A DNA stretch of 35,686 bases from an uncultured Verrucomicrobiota bacterium (GCA_949295265.1 CASFKR010000011.1:1-35686), one strand, 5' to 3'; counted from the stretch's first letter, positions 1 to 7,834 are shown. The notes: a model not told the origin generated them from the letters alone. Translations and numbers: made by a program.

Positions 1-294
1 AATGGCGACAGTCCCCGGCTCCACATGCAGATTGGTGTAGAGGACGCCGCCGCCCCCGCCGCCGCCACCGGAATTGTGCCCGCCGCCGCCCCCGCCGCCG
101 ACCACCAGCAGTTCAATGGTTCCGGCGCGATGGAAGACGATTTCTCCGTTGTTGGTGAAGGTATGCGTCTGAAGGCCGTTCCATTCGCGGGCGATGCCGC
201 CCTCGGCGATTTTTTCCGCGTGCAACGGCACGCAGAGCACCGCAAGGGCGGCAACAGACAGGAATGGACAAAGCCGTTGGGGGAGTGAATTCAT
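1..294 (-). CDS. Secreted glycine-rich protein, N-terminal part (cut by window edge)
   Basis: Reading the minus strand from the ATG at 292-294 gives 98 open codons running off the left edge, so only the N-terminus is present. Residues 1-26 look like a Sec signal peptide: a hydrophobic core around residues 11-24 and a probable cleavage site after Leu-His-Ala. The mature part starts with a short beta-rich stretch. It then enters a glycine domain: LLVV at 62-65, six glycines at 66-71, His-Asn-Ser, seven glycines at 75-81, then VLY. This Val-Val-Gly(n) pattern is typical of glycine-rich domains in large secreted or surface proteins of PVC bacteria (family knowledge). A GGAGG ribosome-binding site lies 9-13 nt upstream of the ATG. 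Enzymatic function, if any, would be in the missing C-terminal part and cannot be judged. Confidence 0.8.
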   Translation of the reverse strand, partial: MNSLPQRLCPFLSVAALAVLCVPLHAEKIAEGGIAREWNGLQTHTFTNNGEIVFHRAGTIELLVVGGGGGGGHNSGGGGGGGGVLYTNLHVEPGTVAI

Positions 295-365
295 GGCAGA
301 GCCTCCGGGGTGGGAAATCAAAGAAAGGAATCAGGGCGGGGCTGGCTGCGCGGCGCTCGGGCGGT

Positions 366-1703
366 TCAGCCGTTCTGCTCCAGCAGGAGATAGCCGCCGG
401 GCGGCAGAATGACCGCGCCGCCGGAACAGGCCGCCTTGCCGCCGCTCAACAGGAGGCGGCCCGACGGGAGCGCAAGCGTCCGCGCCGCGTGTCCCAGGTT
501 GACCACGGCAAACACCGTCTGCTCCGGCGTTTCGCGCCGGAACGCGAGCAGCTCTTCCGGCCAGGGGGTGTCGACCCACCGGGTGGCGCCCAGCGTGAGC
601 GCGGGCGTGCTGCGCCGCAGCGTAATGAGCCCGCGCACCAGGCGCATGCGTGTTTCGGCGGCCGGACTGTTCTGCTGCGTCCAGTCGATGCCTTGCACCG
701 GCCCGTGAAAGCGGTTTGCGAAAAAGTTGTGGCGGTGCGCATCGGCGATTTCCTGTCCGTTGTAGAGCATCGGAACGCCGTCGAGCGCAAAGCAGAGCAC
801 CAGCGATGCGGGGCACCATTCCGGACACACCTTTTCCACGCGGTTTTCGTACTGATCGTTGGCCAGATCATGGTTGTCCGTGCCGTGGATGAAGCGCGCG
901 CCCGGCAGGGCCAGCGCGCGCAGTTTTTCATGGGCTTCGCGCAGGGTGCAGACCGGTTTATCGCCCAGCAGCACGCGCGGCACATTTTGGACGAAGGAGA
1001 AGCCGTAATTCAGTTCAAAGGCGAAACGCTGCTCGTCGCGGCGGTCGCCCTCGCTTTCCGCGAGCATGACGAGCTCCGGCTTGAGCGCATCGATGCGGCG
1101 GCGTCCCTCCTCCCAGAAATCGAGCGGAACGAGTCCCGCCACATCGCAGCGGTAGCCGTCGACGTCGAATTCGCGGATAAAGTACTCCATGTTCCGCCAG
1201 AGATATTCGCGCAGTCCCGGCGAGTCGTAATTGAGTTTCGGGAAGCACCAGAATCCGTTTTCCGCGCTTCCGTCTTGTGCGCGCATCACGAAATCCGGGT
1301 GTTCCTTCAGAAAGACCGCGGCGGGTCCGCAGTGGAAGTACACCAGATCGAGCCACACGCGCAGTCCCAGCCGATGCGCCGCAGCCACGAAGTCTTTCAG
1401 ATCCGCATCGGTGCCGTACTCCGGATCGATGGCGTAAAAATCGCTGATCCGGTAGCTGTTTTTGGGATTGTTGCAGCCGGATTTGCGCTGACGCTCGCTC
1501 CAAAATTCCGGGCGGGGATCGTCATCCGCCAGCACAACCGGGCAGAGATAGACGATATCCACGCCGATGGAGGCGACATGCGGCAGCAGCTTCTCCGCGG
1601 CTTTGAGCGTGCCTTCCGGCGTAAAGGTGCGCAGATTGATCTGGTAAATCACCGAATGGCGCAAAAAGGCGGGCGCTTCTTTGACGGGAATTTCGGACAT
1701 CAT
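366..1703 (-). CDS. Alpha-amylase family glycoside hydrolase (GH13), cytoplasmic
   Basis: A 445-residue protein with the (beta/alpha)8-barrel motifs of GH13, which act on alpha-glucosidic bonds of starch, glycogen or maltodextrin. The barrel opens with VIYQINLRTFTPEG (18-31). Conserved region I is LDLVYFH (119-125). Region II is DGYRCDVAG with the presumed nucleophile Asp187 and its Arg185. Region III is LAESEG with the acid/base Glu216. Region IV is TDNHD ending at Asp279. A short beta-domain closes the protein, and there is no signal peptide, so it should act on imported or stored alpha-glucans. The open frame extends further upstream, but the ATG at 1703 (Met-Met-Ser) is preceded by AAAGGAGA at normal spacing, and the upstream codons overlap promoter and repeat sequence. 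Exact specificity (amylase, glucanotransferase, trehalose-related) cannot be read from the motifs. Confidence 0.93.
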   Translation of the reverse strand: MMSEIPVKEAPAFLRHSVIYQINLRTFTPEGTLKAAEKLLPHVASIGVDIVYLCPVVLADDDPRPEFWSERQRKSGCNNPKNSYRISDFYAIDPEYGTDADLKDFVAAAHRLGLRVWLDLVYFHCGPAAVFLKEHPDFVMRAQDGSAENGFWCFPKLNYDSPGLREYLWRNMEYFIREFDVDGYRCDVAGLVPLDFWEEGRRRIDALKPELVMLAESEGDRRDEQRFAFELNYGFSFVQNVPRVLLGDKPVCTLREAHEKLRALALPGARFIHGTDNHDLANDQYENRVEKVCPEWCPASLVLCFALDGVPMLYNGQEIADAHRHNFFANRFHGPVQGIDWTQQNSPAAETRMRLVRGLITLRRSTPALTLGATRWVDTPWPEELLAFRRETPEQTVFAVVNLGHAARTLALPSGRLLLSGGKAACSGGAVILPPGGYLLLEQNG

Positions 1704-1751
1704 CCGGGTCTCCTTTCCCAGGAACAGTCGATAAAAAATGATAAGATGCGG

Positions 1752-1780
1752 TTGACAGCGGAAGCATTCGCGCTTATTTT
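1752..1780 (+). promoter_or_regulatory. Sigma-70-like promoter facing right
   Basis: TTGACA at 1752-1757, a 17-nt spacer and TATTTT at 1775-1780. It is a strong consensus match, but the next gene on this strand starts about 480 nt away, behind repeats and a second promoter-like site, so its role is unclear. Confidence 0.4.
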
Positions 1781-1804
1781 CGGAAATTGTTGCGCGTTGG
1801 TCAA
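1776..1804 (-). promoter_or_regulatory. Putative promoter of the GH13 gene
   Basis: On the minus strand TTGACC (1799-1804), 17 nt, GAAAAT (1776-1781), about 73 nt upstream of the ATG. The spacer contains GTTGCGC on the plus strand (1789-1795), a motif also found in the spacer of the putP promoter. Overlaps the right-facing promoter at 1752-1780. Confidence 0.4.
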
Positions 1805-1817
1805 ACGGAGCACGGGG

Positions 1818-1943
1818 CAGGCTTATCCCGGATTTTTGAGCCATACGGAGGAAGGGAGTAGGGAAAAGAGAGCCAGCGGAGCGAAATCGCGCGAGGAATT
1901 TTGAATTTTGAGCCACACGGAGGGGCGGAGCCCCCTTCTGAAG
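1818..1943 (+). repeat. Dispersed repeat pair (GGCTTATCCCGG module and GAGCCACACGGAG module)
   Basis: Positions 1818-1850 recur at 35533-35565 with two mismatches in 33 bases. Positions 1908-1943 recur identically over 36 bases at 35606-35641. The second module contains the small inverted repeat GGGGC-gga-GCCCC. Both modules share the core GAGCCAYACGGAG. A 15-bp piece of it is also present in inverted orientation at 29468-29482. No coding frame is conserved, so this is a dispersed intergenic repeat and not a gene fragment that I recognise. Confidence 0.8.
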
Positions 1944-2022
1944 GCAGAGCCGCCTGAACGAAGTCAGCGCACCATTGAAGCGACGGCAAAGTTATTTTAC
2001 TGAACTTTCGGGTGAAAAAGGA

Positions 2023-2051
2023 TTGACGGATTATTCACGAGTGTCTAGTCT
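2023..2051 (+). promoter_or_regulatory. Putative promoter of the nuclease gene
   Basis: TTGACG (2023-2028), 17-nt spacer, TAGTCT (2046-2051). The same TAGTCT hexamer with the same 17-nt spacing is found at the putP promoter, and TAGCCT at rpsU, which supports a local -10 variant. It would give a leader of about 200 nt carrying the 2095-2115 hairpin. Confidence 0.45.
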
Positions 2052-2257
2052 TGAAAAGAGGCTACAGGAGCCATCTTTCAAGAAACTGGATCAATTATCC
2101 CGAAAAACGGGATAAGCCTGTAAGGTTCTTCAAGTTGCGCGAGATGCGGGAGTTTTGTTATTCTTATAGCATAATCTTTAAGAAGATAATCTTTAAGAAG
2201 ATGACGTTGTATCTGACATGATTTCATACCTTTGTATCCTACTAATTTCCATGTGCT

Positions 2258-3400
2258 ATGACTGACATAAGCAAGTTGCTGGCTGAAGCGAGAGTGATTT
2301 TGGAGAAAGCCAAAGTCGCGCAACAGGAAAGCCGACAGCGTGGAGAGCAGTTCAACATCTTCCATGCTTGTGGCGTAAATCATTATGAAACGAGACATTC
2401 TGCCATTCTTGCCGAGTTTCTGAATCCAGAGGGCAGCCATGGGCAGGGGGATGGTTACCTGAAAGCCTTTCTCGACGTAGTGCCGTTTCCTTTCCAGTTT
2501 GACACGTCCACAGCGAAAGTGACGACAGAATTTCCAACGTCCGACGGACGGCTGGACATCCTGATAACCAACGCCAAAGGTCAGGCCGTCATTATTGAAA
2601 ACAAAATTTACGCCGGAGACCAATGGGAACAGCTGAAACGATACAATACGTTTGCCAGTCGGCAATATCATGCAGGCAACTACGCCATTCTTTATCTTAC
2701 GCTTTGGGGCAATGAAGCGAGTGAGCAGAGCGGGGAGGGTGTGGATTATACGCGCATCTCTTACCGGGACACCATTTTAAAATGGCTCGAACGCTGCATT
2801 CCAATCTCTGCGCAGAAGCCTCTTATCCGCGAAACCATGATACAATATGCCAACCATATTAAAGAACTGACCTTTCAAACGATGGATGCTAAAAATAAAG
2901 ACGAGCTTATCAAGCTGATGATTGACAACGCAGAAGCAATTGCTGAGATAGACAACACAAAGGGTGACTACGTCAAGGCAATATGGGACAATCACATGAA
3001 GCCAAAACTGAAGGAATTGGCCACACGAATGGGATTTGAATTTACAGAGAGCAATATGGATTGCCTCCAAGGTGGCAAGGAATTCACATTCAAAAAGCCT
3101 GAATGGAAAACTATGACCATATTGTTTGGGTCTGAAATAAAAAAGTATAATGATTTTTATTATGGCATAGTTTCCCTTGACGGGAAAATGCCTGCCCAGC
3201 AAAAGCTGAATGTATTCGATGATGAACCTACAGATGGGTGGCCTTATGGATGGTCCTATCTTGAGCCTCCCTATCGGGCTTGGGACATGTATACCCTTGC
3301 GGCCATTGTAACCCACCCCGAAGATTTTGTTGGTTATATTGAGACCAAGATACAAAATGTCGTGGACGAACTGGAGCGCCTTGGAATCCGACTTGAATAA
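2258..3400 (+). CDS. PD-(D/E)XK nuclease superfamily protein (PDDEXK_4 type)
   Basis: A 380-residue protein whose N-terminal third has the PD-(D/E)XK nuclease core. An alpha-helical start is followed by HYETRHSAILAEFLNPEGSHG (42-62, Glu44). Then come a beta strand with Glu91, GRLDILI with Asp100, and VIIENKI with Glu114-x-Lys116. A QLKRY helix motif follows (Gln125, Tyr129). This arrangement matches the Pfam PDDEXK_4 group, proteins mostly of unknown biological role that often occur in accessory or defence regions (family knowledge). The C-terminal 200 residues are not recognised; they are aromatic-rich near the end. There is no Shine-Dalgarno sequence, but an in-frame stop lies 12-15 nt upstream, so ATG 2258 is the first possible ATG start. 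Codon use is visibly more AT-rich than the neighbours, and repeats flank both sides, suggesting horizontal acquisition. The natural substrate is unknown. Confidence 0.9.
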   Translation: MTDISKLLAEARVILEKAKVAQQESRQRGEQFNIFHACGVNHYETRHSAILAEFLNPEGSHGQGDGYLKAFLDVVPFPFQFDTSTAKVTTEFPTSDGRLDILITNAKGQAVIIENKIYAGDQWEQLKRYNTFASRQYHAGNYAILYLTLWGNEASEQSGEGVDYTRISYRDTILKWLERCIPISAQKPLIRETMIQYANHIKELTFQTMDAKNKDELIKLMIDNAEAIAEIDNTKGDYVKAIWDNHMKPKLKELATRMGFEFTESNMDCLQGGKEFTFKKPEWKTMTILFGSEIKKYNDFYYGIVSLDGKMPAQQKLNVFDDEPTDGWPYGWSYLEPPYRAWDMYTLAAIVTHPEDFVGYIETKIQNVVDELERLGIRLE

Positions 3401-3800
3401 CGGGGTACATGGAAATGTCCGTGGATGCTATCCAAAAATCTTTGCCACACGGAACATGAAATGCGTCGGCCGCCCACTCCGAGGGCGGTAAAGCCAGCGC
3501 AGTGGGGGGCTCCGCCGGGTGGCGGGGCGGCGGTTGCCGCCTTTTCTGCCGGTCGGCGTTAAACCGACCGGCCTTGGACAGCGCATGATGAGTCGGCCGC
3601 CCACTCCGAGGGCGGCAAAGCCAGCGCAGTGCGGCGGCACACGGCGGTGCGGTGGCGCTATCTGGGGCCACTGGGAGTGGGGCCACTGGGGCTACTGGGG
3701 CAACTGGGGCTACTGGGAGAACCGCGCTGACTGTGCTCAGGCGGCTGTGCTCCGCGCGGTTTTGCTCTGCGCCTCTGCGGTTGTGCGCTCTCGGGCGGGG
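3401..3800. repeat. Intergenic mosaic repeat region A
   Basis: Noncoding stretch between convergent genes. The module GTCGGCCGCCCACTCCGAG plus GGCGG(T/C)AAAGCCAGCGCAG occurs twice (3465-3502, 3592-3629). Between them lies a perfect hairpin with stems GCCGGTCGG/CCGACCGGC (3548-3572, 7-nt loop). It is followed by a GGCGCTATCTGGGG junction (from 3653) and a 9-bp tandem array. After that comes CTCTGCGCCTCTGCGG (3768-3783), a motif also seen near 29.55 and, as its complement, near 31.7 kb. The modules recur in regions B, C and D in the same orientation and order. Confidence 0.85.
3662..3719 (+). repeat. 9-bp tandem array, CTGGGGCnA type
   Basis: About six units of CTGGGG(C)nA with one irregular unit (GGGAGTGG). 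Part of region A. Same unit family as 7781-7834 and 10976-11062. Confidence 0.85.
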
Positions 3801-5921
3801 CTATGGAGCGAGGAGGAAGAGGTCGCCGCGCTGGGGCGGCAAGGTGCAGTCGACAGCGTTTTCGGAGCCGGGAAGGCTCGCGCAGAAGGTCAGCGGCGTA
3901 TTCGTGCGGTTGAAAAGCAGGTAGGCCCAACTGCCGTCGGATGCCGGGGCGCGCACGGCTTCGAGACCGATGACGGGTTTGCCGGAGTCGGTGTGTACGG
4001 CGTTCAGGATGGGGTTGACCCCCGCCTCGCGCAGAAGAGGCTGCAGCACCGCGGAGAGTTCTGCGACGTTTTTGCCGGGGTCGAAGCGCAGGATGCGTCC
4101 CTTCCCGAGCGGCTGAACGCGCACGGCGGACAGCGTTTCGAGCGTGTTCGTCGGGAAGTCCGCAAAGGGCGCGGGCTTGCGCATCGCGCCGGTGACGGTG
4201 CGCGAGAGCGAATTCGGATTGATGAGCAGGGTGCCGCCCTGTTCGACCCAGGCGCGGAGGGCGGGCGCCGTTTCCGGTCGGCAGGCGTCGATGCAATCGG
4301 GGACGAGGATGGCGCGGATGTGCGCGGGAATGGCGGCGACATCGCGCTCGAGGAGAATTTCCGTCGGGTAGAAGGAGAAGACTGCCGCATCGACGAAGTC
4401 GGCAAGCGGGAGCGTCTTTTCGCACCACGGGGCACCGGCGGAAAGCTTGAGGCGGTGGCAGGCGCGGACGCGCTCGGCGGCGCGGCTGTGCAGGATGGCG
4501 AGCGTGTTGGTTTCGGTAGCGGGCTTGCCGGGGGCGAACCAGGGGAGCGCCTCGCGCACGGCCTCACGCGCGGCGGCGAGTCCGTTGCTGAGCGCGACGG
4601 GGGAGAGTACGTAGGGGTTGAGCACGTCGTCGGGCCGCTTCGGGCGGGCGGTTCCGGCGGCGGCGGTGGCGGCCTGGTCGAGCTCGAGCCGCCCCGATGC
4701 GTTGCGCCCGTAGCGGGTCCAGGCGCGCGGATTGGGGCGCAGCGGCGCGAGCGTGGCGGCGGCGTAGCCGCGCGCGAGTTCTGCGAGCACGGCGGAGCGG
4801 ATGGCGGCGGGGTCGTCGGTCAGCCGGATTTCCGGCGAGAAAACGGGGCGGCCCTTGGCGACGGCTAGGCAGTAGCGGGCGGTCAGGAGCGGGTGCTCCG
4901 TGCGGGCGGGCGCGCTCAGGAGCGGGGAGGCGGCGTTGGCGGTGACGGGGTCGATCCCGGGCAGCGCGTCGGCGGCCGGCTGGAAGAAGACGGGGACGCC
5001 GAGCGTTTCTCCGGCGCGGCGGACCAGTTCGGCGAAGCAATCCTCTTCGAGGTTGGCGTAGATGAGGTGCGCGGCAAAGCTTTCGTAGCGTCCGCCGCTG
5101 AGGCGTGTGATGTTCGGGAAACTGTTGAGCGGCGGCGAAACTTCCCACGCCTTATTGACGTCGGCGATGGTCTTGTATTCGCGGCGGATGCGCCGGAGGA
5201 TCGCCGAACGTCCCCACGTGGAGCGGTTCTGCGGGTCGGCATCGGCAAAGAGCCGGACGGCATCGGGAACGGCGCGGATGGTCTGCTTGAAATCAGCCAG
5301 ATCGGCGGACCAGATGTGGAGCCAGTGTTCACGCCCCAGTTCGGTGGTGACGGACCAGCGGACGCTGGTGGATGCGGGTTCGGGCCAGCATCCGGCGTCG
5401 GGGATGACGTCTTCCATGTTTTCGAAGGCGCCATGCGAATCCGGGGCGATGGCCAGGTCGCACACCAGCGGCAGGGGCGCGGCAGCGGCGTGGCGCAACG
5501 CCCGGAGATTGCGGCGCGGGATGGGGTCGGGGCGGTAGCGTTTGCGCCACGGGTGGTTGGGGGTGAGCGCGACGCCCCCGATGCCGAGCGCGTCGCAGGC
5601 GCGTTCGCCGGCGGGGATTTCCGCATAGAGCCATGCGAAGTCGGGCGGCACGACGCTCTCCGGGTGGCGGATTTCCGTGTCGAGGTCGAGGCCCTCCGGC
5701 GCAAAGAGGAAGAGGAAGGCCTCCGGGCGCGCGGTCACGGACACGGCGGGCACCGCATTCGTGGCGGCGGGTGCCGCGGACGCTGCGGCGGCGGGTGCCG
5801 CGGGTGCTGCGGACGCCGGAGCCGCAACCTGTGCCGCTGCGAAGAGCGGCCAGGCGGCGGCGAGGAGCGCGAGGAGGCGCGTGCGGCGCGTGCGGCGCGC
5901 GGGAGGGTCAGGCACGGTCAT
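3801..5921 (-). CDS. Secreted GH42-like putative glycoside hydrolase
   Basis: A 706-residue protein with a Tat-free, Arg-rich n-region and hydrophobic signal peptide (residues 9-31). An Ala/Pro low-complexity linker (33-58) comes next. The body resembles clan GH-A TIM-barrel enzymes of the GH42 beta-galactosidase kind: a helix motif YKTIADVNKAWE (249-260), the strand VFSPEI with Glu364 as a possible nucleophile, then RAILVPDCIDACRPETAPAL and WVEQGGTLLINP (537-569). That last region is like the Rossmann-type second domain of GH42. A small C-terminal beta domain follows. I could not place the acid/base residue with certainty, so activity is inferred. The start codon region overlaps the end of the DUF1846 gene by 14 bases, so the two are probably translationally coupled. 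The gene ends beside repeat region A. An alternative is a non-catalytic carbohydrate-binding relative. Confidence 0.85.
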   Translation of the reverse strand: MTVPDPPARRTRRTRLLALLAAAWPLFAAAQVAAPASAAPAAPAAAASAAPAATNAVPAVSVTARPEAFLFLFAPEGLDLDTEIRHPESVVPPDFAWLYAEIPAGERACDALGIGGVALTPNHPWRKRYRPDPIPRRNLRALRHAAAAPLPLVCDLAIAPDSHGAFENMEDVIPDAGCWPEPASTSVRWSVTTELGREHWLHIWSADLADFKQTIRAVPDAVRLFADADPQNRSTWGRSAILRRIRREYKTIADVNKAWEVSPPLNSFPNITRLSGGRYESFAAHLIYANLEEDCFAELVRRAGETLGVPVFFQPAADALPGIDPVTANAASPLLSAPARTEHPLLTARYCLAVAKGRPVFSPEIRLTDDPAAIRSAVLAELARGYAAATLAPLRPNPRAWTRYGRNASGRLELDQAATAAAGTARPKRPDDVLNPYVLSPVALSNGLAAAREAVREALPWFAPGKPATETNTLAILHSRAAERVRACHRLKLSAGAPWCEKTLPLADFVDAAVFSFYPTEILLERDVAAIPAHIRAILVPDCIDACRPETAPALRAWVEQGGTLLINPNSLSRTVTGAMRKPAPFADFPTNTLETLSAVRVQPLGKGRILRFDPGKNVAELSAVLQPLLREAGVNPILNAVHTDSGKPVIGLEAVRAPASDGSWAYLLFNRTNTPLTFCASLPGSENAVDCTLPPQRGDLFLLAP

Positions 5922-7434
5922 AGAGGGCGCGGGTGGGAAAGACGGGGTCGGATGTGACGCGCAGCCCGAGGCGGCGCATCGCTTTGATGTCGGAGCCCAC
6001 GGACAGGTGCGTCATGTGCACTTCGCAGTTCCGCAGCAGCGGCAGTTTTTCGAGGGCGAGCTGGGCGGGCGAATTTGTGTGGGCGGAAATGGCCAGCGCC
6101 ACGAGCATCTCCTCGACGTTGAGGTTGGAGGTTTTGCGGCCCAGCATGCCGGATTTGAGGTCGGTCACGGACTGAACGACGATCTTCGGGAGCAGTTCGA
6201 GGTGGGGCGGAATCTGCGCGAGGTGCTTGAGGGCGTTGATGATCATGGCCGCCGTGGAGCGCAGCAGGGTGGAGTTGTGCCCGGTCAGGATGGCGCCGTC
6301 ATGGAGCTGAATGGCGGAGGCGCAGCAGACGCCGTGGAAGCCGCGGCCTGCGGCTTCGCCGGCGGCGGCGGCTTTCCGGGCGGGTTCCACCACGGGGCGG
6401 TCGGTCTCCTTGAGTCCCTGCGAGGAGGCGATGGTGCGGAGCCGTTCGACGACGGACTCCGGGACGCGCCCCAGCGCGTAATCGCATTCGCCGACGAGGA
6501 GGCGCCGGATGATTTCCTGGCGGGAGGCTTCGCGCACGGCTTCATCGTCATCGATGGCGAGTCCGCACATGTTCACGCCCATGTCGGTGGGGGAGCGGTA
6601 CACCTGATCGGGCGGCAGGAGCCGCAGGAGCAGGTTGCGCAGAATCGGGAAGGCGGCGACGTCGCGGTTGTAATTGACGGTGGTGACGCCGTAGGCCTCT
6701 TGGTGGAAGGGGTCGATCTGGTTGAAATCGCCGATATCGGGCGTTGCGGCTTCGTAGGCGATGTTGACCGGGTGGGTGAGCGGCAGGTTCCAGACGGGGA
6801 ACGTTTCGAACTTCGCATAGCCGGCTTTCACGCCGCGGCGGTTTTCGTGCCAGACCTGCGAGAGGCAGGTGGCGAGTTTGCCGGAAGAGGGGCCGGGCGC
6901 GATGATGCCGACGATGGGGGCTGTGGTTTCAATGTACGGGTTGCGGCCGAAGCCTTCGGGGCTCAGGATGGCGTCCGGATTGTTCGGATAGCCGGGGATG
7001 GGCTCGTGCACATAGACGTCGATGCCGTCTTTGCGCAGGCGAGCGATGAATTCCGCGGTTTTCTCGAACCGCGGGTCGTAGCGCGTGATGGCGACGGCGC
7101 GCACGGAGAGTCCGGCTGCGCGCACGTCATCGATGAGCCGCCGCACTTCGGCGGCATATGTGGTGCCGAAATCGGCGCGGTACCGCTGGCGCTCGATGTC
7201 GCCGGCATAGGCGCAGACGATGAATTCGATTTGCGTGCCGAGCGACTGCAGCATGCGCAGTTTCACGTCGGGCTCGAAGCCGGGCAGAATGCGCGCGGCA
7301 TGCAAGTCCTGCAGCAGTTTGCCGCCGATTTCCAGATAGAGTTTGTTGTTGAAACGCCGGGCGCGCTTGCGGATTTCCTCACTTTGGAGCGCAATGTAGC
7401 GGGCGTTGTTGAATGCTGTGCCGGGAGTGTTCAT
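5908..7434 (-). CDS. DUF1846 domain protein
   Basis: A 508-residue protein that matches DUF1846 over its whole length (usual size about 500 residues). The start is AFNNARYIALQSEEIRKR (7-24), then LYLEIGGKLLQDLHAARILPG (32-52). Next come a nucleotide-loop-like APGPSSGK (179-186), the run AGYAKFETFPVWNLPL (204-219), and VNYNRDVAAFP. DUF1846 proteins are cytoplasmic and their biochemical role is not established; the glycine/serine loop suggests nucleotide or phosphate binding (inference). The open frame continues far upstream through repeat region B, but residues before the ATG at 7434 are repeat-derived. A promoter-like CCGACA-17-TACAAT ends 7 nt before this ATG and there is no Shine-Dalgarno, so the mRNA may be leaderless. 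Its 3' end overlaps the next gene by 14 bases. Confidence 0.93.
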   Translation of the reverse strand: MNTPGTAFNNARYIALQSEEIRKRARRFNNKLYLEIGGKLLQDLHAARILPGFEPDVKLRMLQSLGTQIEFIVCAYAGDIERQRYRADFGTTYAAEVRRLIDDVRAAGLSVRAVAITRYDPRFEKTAEFIARLRKDGIDVYVHEPIPGYPNNPDAILSPEGFGRNPYIETTAPIVGIIAPGPSSGKLATCLSQVWHENRRGVKAGYAKFETFPVWNLPLTHPVNIAYEAATPDIGDFNQIDPFHQEAYGVTTVNYNRDVAAFPILRNLLLRLLPPDQVYRSPTDMGVNMCGLAIDDDEAVREASRQEIIRRLLVGECDYALGRVPESVVERLRTIASSQGLKETDRPVVEPARKAAAAGEAAGRGFHGVCCASAIQLHDGAILTGHNSTLLRSTAAMIINALKHLAQIPPHLELLPKIVVQSVTDLKSGMLGRKTSNLNVEEMLVALAISAHTNSPAQLALEKLPLLRNCEVHMTHLSVGSDIKAMRRLGLRVTSDPVFPTRALYDRA

Positions 7435-7441
7435 GCGCCGG

Positions 7442-7470
7442 ATTGTACCATATCGCGCCCGACTTGTCGG
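7442..7470 (-). promoter_or_regulatory. Promoter of DUF1846 gene, predicted leaderless
   Basis: Minus strand CCGACA (7465-7470), 17 nt, TACAAT (7442-7447). Only 7 nt separate the -10 box from ATG 7434, so transcription would begin at or next to the start codon. No purine-rich ribosome-binding site is present. Confidence 0.5.
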
Positions 7471-7609
7471 CTCCCGCCGGGCGGGGCGGGGCGGCGGTTG
7501 CCGCCATTTCTGCCGGTCGGCGTTCTCAGGCGGTGAATCACCGCCGACCGGCCTTGGGCGCTGGCTGATGAGTCGGCCGCCCACTCCGAGGGCGGCAAAG
7601 CCAGCGCAG

Positions 7610-7645
7610 ACAGGACGTACAGGACGAACAGGACGAACAGGACAT
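7610..7645 (+). repeat. 9-bp tandem array, ACAGGAnnn type (4 units)
   Basis: Four units: ACAGGACGT, ACAGGACGA twice, ACAGGACAT. The six-base ACAGGA core is fixed and the following three bases vary. Confidence 0.9.
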
Positions 7646-7780
7646 TCGTCGCTCCTCAGGCGGAGGACGGCTTTTTCAGCCGGCAGATTGCCGGTGCCGC
7701 GCCGCCCTGGTGCGCTGGCAGCGGCGTGGCAATGCCGTGGCGCTATCTGGGGCCACTGGGGGGCACGGTTGTGTCTTTTT

Positions 7781-7834
7781 CTGGGGCTACTGGGGCTACT
7801 GGGGCCACTGGGGCCGCTGGGGCTACAGGGGCAG
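7781..7834 (+). repeat. 9-bp tandem array, CTGGGGCnA type (6 units), overlapping the maf 3' end
   Basis: Six consecutive 9-bp units. The last three bases of unit five (CTA, 7823-7825) are the maf stop codon read on the minus strand. Unit six encodes the final Leu-Pro-Leu of Maf. Confidence 0.9.

Larger units (their letters stand above)
1704..2257. other. Intergenic region between GH13 and nuclease genes
   Basis: 554 bases without a convincing gene. From left to right it holds two overlapping divergent promoter-like sequences (1752-1804), two dispersed repeat modules (1818-1850 and 1908-1943), a promoter-like TTGACG/TAGTCT pair (2023-2051), a perfect 8-bp hairpin TTATCCCG/CGGGATAA with an A5 loop (2095-2115), and a 15-bp direct repeat ATAATCTTTAAGAAG present twice (2170-2199). 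The last 200 bases are clearly more AT-rich than the rest of the window, like the nuclease gene that follows. Confidence 0.7.
7480..7834. repeat. Intergenic mosaic repeat region B
   Basis: Holds the same modules as region A in the same order. First is GGCGGGGCGGGGCGGCGG, then an 11-bp hairpin GCCGGTCGGCG/CGCCGACCGGC (7512-7552) whose loop carries an insertion, GGCGGTG-aat-CACCGCC, that is itself palindromic. Next is a double-stem module (7558-7607): outer GCGCTGGCT/AGCCAGCGC, inner GCCGCCC/GGGCGGC. Then come an ACAGGAnnn array, a GGCAGATTGCCGGTGCCG segment, the GGCGCTATCTGGGG junction, and a CTGGGGCnA array that runs into the maf reading frame. Confidence 0.85.

Noticed and set aside
1781-1916. 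N-terminal extension of the GH13 protein up to position 1916
   Set aside because: The extension overlaps a dispersed repeat and a promoter, and a proper ribosome-binding site precedes the downstream ATG at 1703.
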